From CBDCRK01 sp965220955 (lineage in GTDB: Bacteria > Desulfobacterota > Binatia > Bin18 > CBDCRK01), in the NCBI GenBank assembly GCA_965220955.1, contig CBDCRK010000006.1, positions 1 to 42,556 on the forward strand: a DNA stretch of 42,556 nt, read 5' to 3'. Both the position numbers and the translations under genes were made by a program. A model generated the notes under the pieces. It was not told where the DNA came from. It saw nothing but the letters and a program-made list of their open reading frames with translations, and ran no database searches. Positions 17,396 to 25,355 of the stretch are shown piece by piece; the stretch's first letter is position 1; each line of letters starts with the position of its first letter.

Positions 17396-17755
17396 CTACG
17401 GACAAAGTGCCACAAATGCCATAGCCTCTGCATTGACGCTGCTAGACTCCGAACGGTCGTAATCCGCATAGGCCGCAACGTTGATAAAACCTGCTGCCTT
17501 CAGATACATCTTCATTTCTTCCGCCGGCGTTGCCCGTAGGATTTCTTCGCGGTCAAATTGATGGGTGATGCCGTTTTCAACGAAGTTTCCCCAATATCTG
17601 CCGCGAAAGATGGAAGTGAAGCTCTCGTACTCGTAATTCTCGTCCCATTCAATTCGCACCGTGTCATTCTCAAAGTGATGTGAAACGACTTTGCCAAACA
17701 GTTCCCATTGCGCCAAAATGTTCCAAATATCGAGAACCAGCACTCCTTGCGGACG
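17396..17755 (-). pseudogene. SAM methyltransferase C-terminal fragment
   Basis: The frame carries 'GVLVLDIWNILAQWELFGKV', then 'FDREEILRATPAEEMKMYLK' and 'AAGFINVAAYADYDRS', the C-terminal half of a class I SAM-dependent methyltransferase (strand 4 to the end). The SAM-binding N-terminal half is absent. Upstream in the next frame is a GNAT fragment, so two unrelated genes were joined by deletion. Confidence 0.6.
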
Positions 17756-17762
17756 CCTCCCG

Positions 17763-17930
17763 TGCCCGAAGCTGACCATCGTCCTTGAGAAAAACGAGCC
17801 GATATCCGTCCCGCTCCTGGGGGTGCACGCGGGCCACGAACCCGTTTTCGCGAACGTGGGGGCGGCATTGGGCCATAATCGGGTAGCACGCCGAGATGTC
17901 GGCATCCGTACTCGCGAGGCGAACGTCTAT
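17763..17930 (-). pseudogene. GNAT N-acetyltransferase N-terminal fragment
   Basis: Encodes 'DADISACYPIMAQCRPHVRE' and 'FVARVHPQERDGYRLVFLKD', the N-terminal alpha1-alpha2-beta2 region of GNAT acetyltransferases that starts with 'CYPVM-LRP'. The acetyl-CoA binding motif (Q/RxxGxG/A) is missing. It is joined out of frame to the methyltransferase fragment and lies against the 3' end of the radical SAM gene. Confidence 0.6.
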
Positions 17931-17946
17931 GGGCACGAGTCGAGCT

Positions 17947-19554
17947 TTAAATCCGAGGGTCCGATGTGGCCGCCGCCGCGGACTCATTCCGGTACGGCTC
18001 GAGGGGGTGATCGGTAACGCTATCGTAGGATGCTTCGGAGTACTCGAGGACCGCGTCGGGAGCGCCTTCCTCGACGGTGCGTGAGATGACTTCCGCCTTG
18101 GTGCGGCCCCGGTTCTTCCCGAGGAACGGCTTCACCAAGAGGTAGAGGACGTCTCGCACCCTCATGTAGCGTACAAAGCGCCGCAGGAGGCGAAATGTCT
18201 GTCCGGGATGATGGCGCAACTTGTAGAGAAACAGCCGCCGGAAGCCGGCCTCGCGTTCCCGATGGATGACCTCGCCGTCCAGGCAGGTGGGGTCGATCTC
18301 GGAGCACTTGAAGTACTTGTACCAATCGGTCCGGTCGTTGACGAGCCCGCGTTGCACGAACTCCTGCCACAGTGGTGTGCCTCGATATACACAGAGGCGA
18401 TTGAACGCGAAGGTGTCCAGCCGCAGCCGCGAGGCGAAGTCGAAGGTGGCTCGGATGTCCTCGACGGTCTCGTCCGGACTGCCGACCACGAAGAATCCGT
18501 GCACGATCTCGATTCCCGCCGCCTTGGCGTTGTTCACCGAAGACTCGACCTGTTCCAGCGTCTGCTCCTTCTTCAGGCGATCCAGGATCTTTTGGCTGCC
18601 GCTCTCGATACCGAACATCACAGTCCGGCAGCCGGCCTCGACCATCATCGGAAACAGGTGCTGGACAACCGAGTCGACCCGACCTTCAACGCCCCACTGG
18701 ACAGTGTTTTTCGCTTCCTTCAACCCCTGGCAAATAGCTTCGATCCGCTTGGGACGGAGCAGGAAGTGATCGTCGACGAGGTAGACCGCGCCATAGCCGT
18801 CTTCGCGGAGCCGCTCGAACTCCGCGAGGACGCTTTCCGGGCTGCGCGCCCTCCACTTGCCTTCGTTGAAAACCGGGATGTCGCAGAAGACGCACGGCCA
18901 AGGGCATCCCCGCGATGTCTGCATCGTTGTGAAACGCTCCAGCGACAGGACGGTCGGGACGTCGAGCGGCATCGATTCGACGAAGTCCAGCGCCAAGCCC
19001 TCGCGGTCCGGGAAAGGCCACTGGTCGAGATCGCGATCCAGGGTTCGGTTAGGGTTGTGGTTTACCTGCCCGTCCCGCCCCCACGTGACTCCGGCTACCT
19101 CCTCTGGGTCTCCTAGGTGATCGAGCAGGTCGAGGATCAGCTGCTCGCCATCACCGCGGCAGATGAAATCGACCTCCGGGCACTGCTGCTTGACCAGCTG
19201 CGCGTTCAACGACACGAAGACTCCGCCGAATGCCAGACGCACCTTCGCATCTGCGGCGCGAATTTCTCGCGTGAGCATCTTTGCGTACGGGTAGCTCGTT
19301 GTGCTGAGGAAGCTCAGGCCGACCAGGTCGGGCTTCTGCTCGGCGATCTGCTCGACGATGACAGAATTCGGAGTTTCCGGGTTGGCCTGGTCGAACATGA
19401 CGCATTCGTGGCCCGCTCGCTTGAGCACTGCGGACAGCGACATGATCCCGATGGGCGGGAAGCCCATGATTCGAATGTTGCCGTTCGGCGCGCGCTCCGC
19501 TGCCGGCAGCGCATAGAACTGGGGGTCGCGGATGTGGATCAGGAAGACTCGCAT
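17947..19554 (-). CDS. Cobalamin-binding-domain radical SAM protein
   Basis: A 535-residue class B-type radical SAM enzyme. An N-terminal B12-binding-like Rossmann domain (about 1-150; no DxHxxG motif, so cobalamin would bind without a His ligand if at all) precedes the radical SAM core with C217-x3-C221-x2-C224 in SRGCPWPCVFCDIP. A C-terminal extension follows. ATG with AAGGAG 7 nt upstream. The relatives act in methylation or ring modification of lipids and natural products. The gene is clearly more GC-rich than most of the window and lies between two groups of gene fragments, which suggests separate acquisition. No pathway partners are next to it, so the substrate is unknown. Long plus-strand frames across it are high-GC shadows. 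Confidence 0.88.
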   Translation of the reverse strand: MRVFLIHIRDPQFYALPAAERAPNGNIRIMGFPPIGIMSLSAVLKRAGHECVMFDQANPETPNSVIVEQIAEQKPDLVGLSFLSTTSYPYAKMLTREIRAADAKVRLAFGGVFVSLNAQLVKQQCPEVDFICRGDGEQLILDLLDHLGDPEEVAGVTWGRDGQVNHNPNRTLDRDLDQWPFPDREGLALDFVESMPLDVPTVLSLERFTTMQTSRGCPWPCVFCDIPVFNEGKWRARSPESVLAEFERLREDGYGAVYLVDDHFLLRPKRIEAICQGLKEAKNTVQWGVEGRVDSVVQHLFPMMVEAGCRTVMFGIESGSQKILDRLKKEQTLEQVESSVNNAKAAGIEIVHGFFVVGSPDETVEDIRATFDFASRLRLDTFAFNRLCVYRGTPLWQEFVQRGLVNDRTDWYKYFKCSEIDPTCLDGEVIHREREAGFRRLFLYKLRHHPGQTFRLLRRFVRYMRVRDVLYLLVKPFLGKNRGRTKAEVISRTVEEGAPDAVLEYSEASYDSVTDHPLEPYRNESAAAATSDPRI

Positions 19555-19709
19555 CGGGATCTCCTTCGATGGCGGCAGATTTCGTTACCCGTGAGAACAA
19601 ACCGAACATCCCGCCGCCCGCCCTTTTGGTTTCTATCGTATTGCTGGATCTGCCCGTTTTCCGGGCCTCACCTCTCGATCAGTGCTCCGGAAACGAATCC
19701 AGCAGGAAG

Positions 19710-19895
19710 TTACACCTTATCCCTCGTTTTGACGTAGCGTGCAAGTGCCATGGACAGAGCCCGGTGGATGTAGTGCGGGGTCTGGGTAGAGGACCATACA
19801 GTAAGTTTCCCATCTGGCTCCAGGTCAGCTACTACGGCGTGCTGCTCTATGGGAAGGTGAGTGCTGCCCTCGTAAAAAAAGCTGTTTTCCCGCAC
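19710..19895 (-). pseudogene. CoxL-type molybdenum hydroxylase large-subunit internal fragment
   Basis: The frame reads 'FFYEGSTHLPIEQHAVVADL' and 'GKLTVWSSTQTPHYIHRAL', an internal segment of xanthine dehydrogenase/CO dehydrogenase large subunits near the Mo-cofactor domain, then diverges and stops. Only about 45 of ~780 residues survive. The 5' side runs out of frame into the CoxS remnant, so a deletion removed the end of CoxS and most of CoxL. Confidence 0.72.
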
Positions 19896-20104
19896 ATAGT
19901 CTGCCTGGACAGAACCAGGCAGGAGAGGATAGGCTGTTCGTCAATGAGAACCGTGCAGGTGCCGCACTCGCCAAGCTCACAACCGTGCTTGGTGCCGGTA
20001 AGCCCTAACTCCTCGCACAGAACCTCCAGAAGAATCTTGTGGGGTAGGGCCCTAAAGGTGATGGCTTCCCCGTTGACCCGTAGCGTCAGAGGTACTTTTT
20101 CCAT
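19847..20104 (-). pseudogene. CoxS-type [2Fe-2S] subunit, N-terminal remnant
   Basis: From the ATG at 20102-20104: 'LTLRVNGEAITFRALPHKIL' then 'GTKHGCELGECGTCTVLID' with C42, C47, C50 and C62, the complete plant-ferredoxin-type cluster ligand set of CoxS/XdhC small subunits. The second, alpha-helical [2Fe-2S] domain (about 80 residues) is missing, and the frame runs into the CoxL fragment. The gene retains a ribosome site (GGGGAGA). Confidence 0.75.
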
Positions 20105-20135
20105 TCTTTTTCTCCCCGCACTGCAAGGTGACATT

Positions 20136-21062
20136 TTACTCAGCCAGCGCAGACGGACCAAGACGGTGGCGACGAAACTCCTCGGCAAACGGGTCGGGAG
20201 AGACAGGGTGAAGGTGAGGTCGGGTTTTTTCTATTTTGCTATCTGGGTGCGCAACAAAGGCCTGCTCAAAGAAACGGTGTGCCGCTGGTGAGACCTGGCG
20301 GTAGTACTTGTGCATCAAGCGTGCGGCGTCATGACCCAGCCACGGCCTGGGTAGGAGTTCGTCCGGAAGCCCGGGATCGATAAAGAGAAACTTGCGGTAC
20401 TCGTGGATCAGGCGGATCTCCTCGCAGAAGCACTCGCTGTCCGGGACTGTCTTTCGCCGGGCCTGACATTGCCGGTGGTAGGCCAATTTCTTCTGGTACA
20501 TGGCAATAAACTCTGTGTAGCGCTGCTGGATTGCGTCTAGGTCCCAACACTTGCTCACCAGTGCCTGGTTATTTCCCGGGCCCTGGTAACGGGCGGTGAA
20601 GAAGTCAATCTTCCCTTCCAGGCAGTAGTGCCGGCTCAGTTCTATGAGTTGGGGCTGTAGGTCACGCGGGCTAATCCACACGCTCCTGGTAAGCTGGCCA
20701 AACCCGGTCCAGGCCAGCTCACGGCGAAAGCGGTCACGCGTAGCTTTGTGATCCTCAGGAAGGGTATAGGTGACGATTAACCATTCCCCGTTCCACGGCG
20801 GGTTCTCCAGCTTGTAGATGCGCTTAGCCCCCTCGGCTAGGCGGTTTTCCCCGCGCTGGGTGAGCACATAGAAGCTCTTTCTGCCTGCCCGACGGTTTTG
20901 TAGCCAGCCCTCGCTGGTCATGCGTGAGATGGCAACGCGTACCGCTTGGGGCGAGATATCAAACTCCTGCATCAAACGGATCAAACTACCAGCCCATACC
21001 TCGCCGCCGTAGTAACGGATAAAGTCACCAAATAGGGTAAAAAGGAGAGAACGCGGGCGCAT
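20136..21062 (-). CDS. PaaX-family transcriptional regulator
   Basis: A 308-residue PaaX-type repressor, the family that senses phenylacetyl-CoA and related aryl/acyl-CoAs. N-terminal winged helix: MRPRSLLFTLFGDFIRYYGG, then 'FDISPQAVRVAISRMTSEGW'. The central PaaX domain has 'WLIVTYTLPEDHKATRDRFR', and a C-terminal helical domain follows. ATG with GGAGA 6 nt upstream. It is divergent from the crotonase/BoxB-like operon across 137 AT-rich bp, so it most likely controls that operon and perhaps itself; the effector would then be one of the operon's CoA substrates. Confidence 0.9.
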   Translation of the reverse strand: MRPRSLLFTLFGDFIRYYGGEVWAGSLIRLMQEFDISPQAVRVAISRMTSEGWLQNRRAGRKSFYVLTQRGENRLAEGAKRIYKLENPPWNGEWLIVTYTLPEDHKATRDRFRRELAWTGFGQLTRSVWISPRDLQPQLIELSRHYCLEGKIDFFTARYQGPGNNQALVSKCWDLDAIQQRYTEFIAMYQKKLAYHRQCQARRKTVPDSECFCEEIRLIHEYRKFLFIDPGLPDELLPRPWLGHDAARLMHKYYRQVSPAAHRFFEQAFVAHPDSKIEKTRPHLHPVSPDPFAEEFRRHRLGPSALAE

Positions 21063-21122
21063 AAAGTTTCTCCTGTATCTTTGTGCTCTTACCGGAGGAC
21101 GGACAAATCGGCCTGCTCAGGC

Positions 21123-21152
21123 TTGACTTTTATATAACAAAAATACTATATA
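21123..21152 (+). promoter_or_regulatory. Probable promoter of the crotonase-BoxB-like operon
   Basis: TTGACT (21123-21128), an 18-nt AT-rich spacer and TATATA (21147-21152), followed by a leader of about 40 nt to the AAGGAGG at 21188. It lies in the divergent PaaX-operon spacer, where a PaaX operator would be expected. No established operator could be recognised. Confidence 0.45.
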
Positions 21153-21199
21153 TCACTGAAAAATAGAAATATAAAGGACAGTATAAAAAGGAGGCGTTT

Positions 21200-21988
21200 G
21201 TGGACAAGACCTTGGTTCATTACCAGGTAGAAGACGGCATGGCCACTATGGAGCTGGATAATCCTCCGGCCAATACCTACTCGTACGAGATGATGCGTCA
21301 GCTGGACGAAGGCATTATTAAGGCTCGCTTTGATGACAGCGTGCACGTCATTGTCATTCGTGGCCAGGGGGGAAAATTCTTCTCTGCTGGGGCGGACATC
21401 GAGATGCTTAACCGCGTTACCCCAGAGTTCAAGTACAACTTCTGCCTGCATGCCAACGAGACCTTGAGCCGTTTGGAGAGAACGCCCAAGCTGGTGATTG
21501 CTGCCCTCAATGGTCATACCATAGGTGGAGGTTTGGAGATTGCCATGGCTTGCGACATTCGCCTTGCCAGGCGTGATGCAGGTCAGATGGGTCTGCCGGA
21601 GATTGCCTTAGGTGTGCTTCCCGGCACCGGTGGTACGCAGCGCCTAAGTCGCCACGTGGGCAAAGCCCGGGCGCTTGAGCTAATGGCCAGTGGCCGCAGG
21701 ATCTCTTTTGAGGAGGCGCAGGAAATAGGGCTTATCCATGACATTTACGAAAGCGAAGGGTTCTTTGAGCAGCTGAAAGCTTATACTCGCCAGTTTTTAC
21801 CACCGAATAAGGCAAGCAAAGCGGTTGGGCGCCTCAAGCTCGCCGTCCAGATAGGGGCAGAATTGCCCCTCTGGGAGGCCCTGGCGCTCGAGCAAGAGCT
21901 GCAGGCCGGTCTCTTCTCCAGCCAAGACGCGAAAGAGGGGCTCCGGTCGTATGTGGAAAAAGGCATCCCCAAATTTAAAGGGCTATAG
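21200..21988 (+). CDS. Enoyl-CoA hydratase/isomerase (crotonase)
   Basis: A 262-residue crotonase. The oxyanion-hole loop 'FFSAGADIEML', the 'GHTIGGGLEIAMACDIRLA' helix with E113 and 'MGLPEIALGVLPGTGGTQRL' with E134 supply both catalytic glutamates of enoyl-CoA hydratases, so hydration of a 2-enoyl-CoA is likely. The start is GTG at 21200 with AAGGAGG just upstream. It is the first gene of an operon with the diiron protein 10 bp downstream and is divergent from paaX. Expected role: processing of the oxygenated aryl- or acyl-CoA made by the neighbour. Confidence 0.9.
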   Translation: MDKTLVHYQVEDGMATMELDNPPANTYSYEMMRQLDEGIIKARFDDSVHVIVIRGQGGKFFSAGADIEMLNRVTPEFKYNFCLHANETLSRLERTPKLVIAALNGHTIGGGLEIAMACDIRLARRDAGQMGLPEIALGVLPGTGGTQRLSRHVGKARALELMASGRRISFEEAQEIGLIHDIYESEGFFEQLKAYTRQFLPPNKASKAVGRLKLAVQIGAELPLWEALALEQELQAGLFSSQDAKEGLRSYVEKGIPKFKGL

Positions 21989-21998
21989 GGAGAAGACT

Positions 21999-23111
21999 AT
22001 GGCAACACGGATTAATACCTTTGATGACTGGATGGATCTTTTTAAAGCCTGGCAAAAAGATATCAATCTAGATACGAGCCAGCTTGGTAACTATCAATGC
22101 GAGGTTAAGTTTGGCGAGCTAGAACATCCTGAGATTGAGTTTGGCGCCTATGCCGGGCAGCGCAAGTGGGAAAACGTTATGGAGGTTCCGGATCAGAGAA
22201 TCCGAGATGCCCTCCTTAATCTCATCCGGGTCCAGGGAGACACGGAGTTTGCTTCCACCGAGCAGCAGCGGTTTCTCTTTGACGTTGCCCCCTCGGATGA
22301 CGACCGGCAGAGTCTTGCCCGTGTTATCTGTGAAGAGAGCCGCCACGGCTGGCAGATGGCCTACCTGCTGGTGACCTATTTTGGCTCTACGGGTAAGGTG
22401 GAGGCGCAAAAACTCTTAGAGCGCCGAGCCTTCAAGAAGACCCGCCTCTTGGGCTCCTTTAACGAAGAGATCAGCAATTGGATCGACTTGCTTGCCTTTA
22501 CTGAATTTGTTGATCGGGATGGCAAGCATCAGCTCAAGATGGAGAGTTTCTCGGCTTTTGCCCCCTTTGCCCGTAGCATGGGGCCAATGCTGAAAGAGGA
22601 ACAATTTCACCTTGGGTTTGGTCACAATGGCCTTAAACGGATTCTGCGTGCATGCAAGATTCCGGTAAGCCTGATCCAGAAATACTTTAACAAGTGGATT
22701 CCCACCGCTTATGACCTTTTTGGTACCGATCATTCCTCCTCGGCCCACTGGGCCTATACTTGGGGAATTAAGGGTCGCTTTGACGAGGATGTGGCTACTG
22801 ACTCCGCCGATTTGGAGCACCTCAACGAGCGTGCCCGCATATTTTTCTATAATGAAGCCGCGGGTCTGGTGGACAACCTTAACCTTTTGATCCCCGACAA
22901 CCAAACCAAGCTCTATGTCCCTGATATGAAATTCAACCGTCGCATTGGTGACTTTGCCCATCAGCCCTATAGCGTCACCGGCGAGCAGCTGAGCGCAGAT
23001 ACCTATGGCCGGCATGTGGTAGAAGTCCTACCCTCTGCGGAGGACGAAGCGGCTCTAAAAGATATCTTGGCAGGCAACGACTGGATTGCTCCGAGGGGAG
23101 TTGGTCTTTAG
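21999..23111 (+). CDS. BoxB/PaaA-like non-heme diiron CoA-ester oxygenase
   Basis: A 370-residue ferritin-like diiron protein. Ligand motifs are E83/E88 in DTEFASTEQQR, E112-E113-x2-H116 in CEESRHGWQM and E200-E201-x2-H204 in KEEQFHLGFG. The stretch 'GDTEFASTEQQRFL' through 'LLERRAFKKTRLLGSFNEE' to 'FTEFVDRDGKHQLKM' parallels benzoyl-CoA 2,3-epoxidase BoxB, but the protein is about 100 residues shorter. The ATG at 21999 has GGGAGA; an upstream in-frame ATG lies inside the crotonase gene. No reductase (BoxA) or BoxC ring-opening enzyme is adjacent. Probably an epoxidase or hydroxylase on an aryl- or alicyclic acyl-CoA under PaaX-type control. Confidence 0.8.
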   Translation: MATRINTFDDWMDLFKAWQKDINLDTSQLGNYQCEVKFGELEHPEIEFGAYAGQRKWENVMEVPDQRIRDALLNLIRVQGDTEFASTEQQRFLFDVAPSDDDRQSLARVICEESRHGWQMAYLLVTYFGSTGKVEAQKLLERRAFKKTRLLGSFNEEISNWIDLLAFTEFVDRDGKHQLKMESFSAFAPFARSMGPMLKEEQFHLGFGHNGLKRILRACKIPVSLIQKYFNKWIPTAYDLFGTDHSSSAHWAYTWGIKGRFDEDVATDSADLEHLNERARIFFYNEAAGLVDNLNLLIPDNQTKLYVPDMKFNRRIGDFAHQPYSVTGEQLSADTYGRHVVEVLPSAEDEAALKDILAGNDWIAPRGVGL

Positions 23112-23162
23112 AGTCCATACGAAGAATTTCATCCAGATGGCCTTTGAAGATTCTTCATGGAA
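23111..23162. repeat. Degenerate 52-bp repeat copy A, directly after the BoxB-like stop
   Basis: Begins GAGTCCATACGAAGA at the stop codon and ends TTCTTCATGGAA. It matches 38 of 52 positions with 29354-29405, which also starts exactly at a stop codon. Confidence 0.5.
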
Positions 23163-23570
23163 TCCCCCTATGTGCTGCCCGGCGTGTCGGACGGCGGGGC
23201 GCACGTCAAGTTTATCACGCCGTCCATCTATCCGACCGAGGTGTTGGCCTGGATGTCGCGCGACGCCGGGCTGCTGAGCCTGGAAGAGGCGCACTTTCGG
23301 CTGAGCGGGCTGATGGCCTGGGCGTCGTGCATCAAGGACCGGGGGACGTTGCGCGAGGGCAACGCCGCCGATATCATTATCTACGATCTGGACAAGCTGA
23401 ACGCCCTGCCCGACGAGATCGTCCATGATCTGCCGGCCGGCGAGTGGCGGCGGGTACAGCGGGCTGAGGGCTATCGCTACATCATGGTCAACGGCGAGCC
23501 GATCTTTGAGGACGGCAACTGCACCGGGGCGACTCCGGGCAAACTCCTGCGCAACGGCCAGGCGGGTTAA
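23157..23570 (+). pseudogene. D-aminoacylase-like amidohydrolase, C-terminal fragment
   Basis: About 137 residues corresponding to the C-terminus of an amidohydrolase-3 / N-acyl-D-amino-acid deacylase-like protein. Seen are 'GVSDGGAHVKFITPSIYPTE' with the metal-ligand Asp, 'GTLREGNAADIIIYDLDKLN' and 'YRYIMVNGEPIFEDGNCTG'. The first ~430 residues, including the HxH metal site, are missing and no ribosome site precedes the first ATG. The sequence is much more GC-rich than the BoxB-like gene before it, so the junction at about 23160 is sharp. Confidence 0.75.
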
Positions 23571-23640
23571 CCAGAAGATCGCTCGGATTCTCTCCCGTCC
23601 ATCCCCAGGGATCTCACGCCCCTGGGGATGGAGGAATGAT

Positions 23641-24032
23641 ATGGACATGACAAGTCAGTTAGACCCAGAACTGGCAGCCCCGCTGGACGCCTGGCTCAAG
23701 GCCACCGGAGGCGGAATCAAGCTGCACGACATTCCAGCCGCGCGACGCATGATGGACGAACTGGCGGCGGCCCAAATGGCCAAGGCGCCGCCGACTGGGC
23801 GACCGATGTGAGCGGCTTACCGCCGGCCTATATTCCGGTCGGTGACCTCGACCTGTTCTTGGACGAGAACGTGACCTACGCTCAGCGGCTACTGGCGGCC
23901 GGTGTGCCGACCGAGCTGTACGTGTATCCGGGCGCCTTCCACGGCTTCAACGGTTTTATGCCCGGCGCTCAGATCTCGCAGCGCTTTAACACCGAGCGCG
24001 ACAATACCCTCAGGCGCATGCTCCACCGCTAA
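23641..24032 (+). pseudogene. Alpha/beta-hydrolase (acetyl-esterase/HSL type) with internal deletion
   Basis: The 5' part (23641-23811) starts MDMTSQLDPELAAPLDAWLK after GGAGGAATGAT and ends at a TGA. The 3' part, one frame over, gives 'AADWATDVSGLPPAYIPVGD', then 'LDLFLDENVTYAQRLLAAGV' and 'YPGAFHGFNGFMPGAQ', the C-terminal end of HSL-family esterases with the catalytic Asp and His. The middle ~190 residues, including HGGG and the GDSAGG nucleophile, are deleted. GC-rich like the preceding fragment. Confidence 0.78.
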
Positions 24033-24048
24033 CTGAGGTTATCATCAC

Positions 24049-24080
24049 CCCCCTGCCGAGTGTATAGCACGGTCAGGGGG
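24049..24080. terminator. Hairpin CCCCCTG-CCG / CGG-CAGGGGG
   Basis: A 10-bp interrupted stem with an 11-nt loop, 17 bp beyond the esterase remnant stop. There is no T-run, so it is either a remnant terminator or a REP-like element. Confidence 0.35.
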
Positions 24081-24152
24081 TAGCACCGCTCTGTGCGTGC
24101 AAGCAAGTGGACTTCACCGGAAACCCGGCCGAGGTCGAAGCCAGCTTCAGCC

Positions 24153-24515
24153 TTATGCCGGCTCGCCTTCGATTTCTATTGTCCCATCCGGGCCGACTTT
24201 GACCGTGAATTTATATTTGTTCGAGACGAAAACTATGGCAAGAGCAATGACTGCCGAGACGACGATCCATTTCAGTATTATTATTATTATTGGTGGTGGT
24301 AGGAAAAGCCCCAGCCCGGTAACACCACCAAGAGGTCCTATCTTCCCTTGACGCTCTGCCCGGTAGTAAAGCAATTTTATGTCTGAAGGAAGCTCTTTCC
24401 ACTCTTTGCCGCCCGTGCGGATCTCCACGGGTCGGGATGCACGGGCCGCTGTTTTAAACTCCCTCCAGAAGTCATTACGGTCTAATTTCTTGCGGTCAAG
24501 TACGACTGCATCCAT
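24153..24515 (-). CDS. Small single-pass membrane protein, unknown function
   Basis: About 120 residues. A charged N-terminal part ('RKKLDRNDFWREFKTAARAS') is followed by 'KELPSDIKLLYYRAERQG', then a hydrophobic span of two short stretches ('GLGLFLPPPIIIIILKWIVV' and 'SAVIALAIVFV') and a short polar tail ending in acidic residues. Five consecutive Ile codons come from an ATT run. The start is uncertain: I prefer the ATG at 24513-24515 (GGGGGA 4 nt upstream) over ATG 24524 or GTG 24542. No family recognised and no neighbour close enough to imply an operon. Confidence 0.5.
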   Translation of the reverse strand: MDAVVLDRKKLDRNDFWREFKTAARASRPVEIRTGGKEWKELPSDIKLLYYRAERQGKIGPLGGVTGLGLFLPPPIIIIILKWIVVSAVIALAIVFVSNKYKFTVKVGPDGTIEIEGEPA

Positions 24516-24692
24516 GACATCCCCCATTCGGCAGCGTCCCACTTAGAAAAACGCCGTCCTATCCTCTACGGACCGGAGACGAGGTTCCCAGCCATCATAC
24601 CCGCCGCTTCCTATCAGGCCATTCAGTTGGAAATTCTCTGCGGTTAACGCGGACACGGTGCTCCTGACACCGCCATCGCTGTCATGACCGGC

Positions 24693-25346
24693 TCAGTGCG
24701 GCGCCATCGCCATCGCCATTATAACCGAACGTTCAATTTCGGCGATCACGCTGCCGACTTCGCGGCCGATCAGATCCATTTTGCGGAGCTGCTTGATACG
24801 GGGACCGGCCCGCTCGAGCTCTCGGGCGGAGAATATGTCGGGCAGGAGGTTGCAGGCATCGACCAGACAGATCATAGCCACATCCCTGGGGTCGGGGGTG
24901 TCATCAGACAGCAACACGTCCGCAATCCGCAATTTGACCTCGCGTTCGACGCGCCCGTCGATCGTCGGATAGCGCCGTGCACGGAAGACCCACAGGAATT
25001 TCTCGTCCTGAGACTCCAGAATGCCGCGCTCGATCAGACTGGCCAGCGCCTGCCGCCGGATTTCGGTCGTCCCCTGGCTGGTCAGCGTCTCTATCCAGCC
25101 CTTGGTATCCTTTGTCTCGTCGGAATTCGTGATACGCGCCAGGACTCGGTCGAGCATCGGGTTGCCGGTCGGCGTCCGGTCGAGACTCACGAGCTGCTCG
25201 GGGTCGGTGTCGATTCGGTTGGCGAAGGCCAGATCCATCAGCACCGCGCCGGCAAGGACGTGTTCCACGGCCCCTCCACGGGTCGGCAGGAACACCCCGT
25301 CGTCATCCAGCATTAACAGCAGTATCTCTTCAGCGAATGTCAACAT
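24693..25346 (-). CDS. GPP34 (GOLPH3/Vps74-like) family protein
   Basis: A 217-residue bacterial GPP34-domain protein. The N-terminus MLTFAEEILLLMLDDDGVF and 'HVLAGAVLMDLAFANRIDTD' are diagnostic of the family, whose eukaryotic members bind phosphatidylinositol-4-phosphate at Golgi membranes. The bacterial role is not established; a peripheral, membrane-lipid-binding function is an inference from the fold. It starts 9 bp after the stop of a STAS-domain gene on the same strand, so the two form an operon. GC-rich compared with most of the window. Confidence 0.85.
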   Translation of the reverse strand: MLTFAEEILLLMLDDDGVFLPTRGGAVEHVLAGAVLMDLAFANRIDTDPEQLVSLDRTPTGNPMLDRVLARITNSDETKDTKGWIETLTSQGTTEIRRQALASLIERGILESQDEKFLWVFRARRYPTIDGRVEREVKLRIADVLLSDDTPDPRDVAMICLVDACNLLPDIFSARELERAGPRIKQLRKMDLIGREVGSVIAEIERSVIMAMAMAPH

Positions 25347-25355
25347 GGCGCATCC

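Noticed and set aside
18208..19116. 302-residue plus-strand ORF over the radical SAM gene, and other long plus-strand frames at 19117-19737
   Set aside because: High-GC antisense shadows. The minus-strand gene has a CxxxCxxC core, a ribosome site and family sequence throughout.
19569..20291. 240-residue plus-strand ORF
   Set aside because: It overlaps CoxS/CoxL remnants and the paaX 3' end on the other strand, has no recognisable domain and no ribosome site.
24684..25316. Plus-strand ORF of 210 residues over the GPP34 gene
   Set aside because: Antisense shadow. GPP34 signatures lie on the minus strand with an operon partner and ribosome site.
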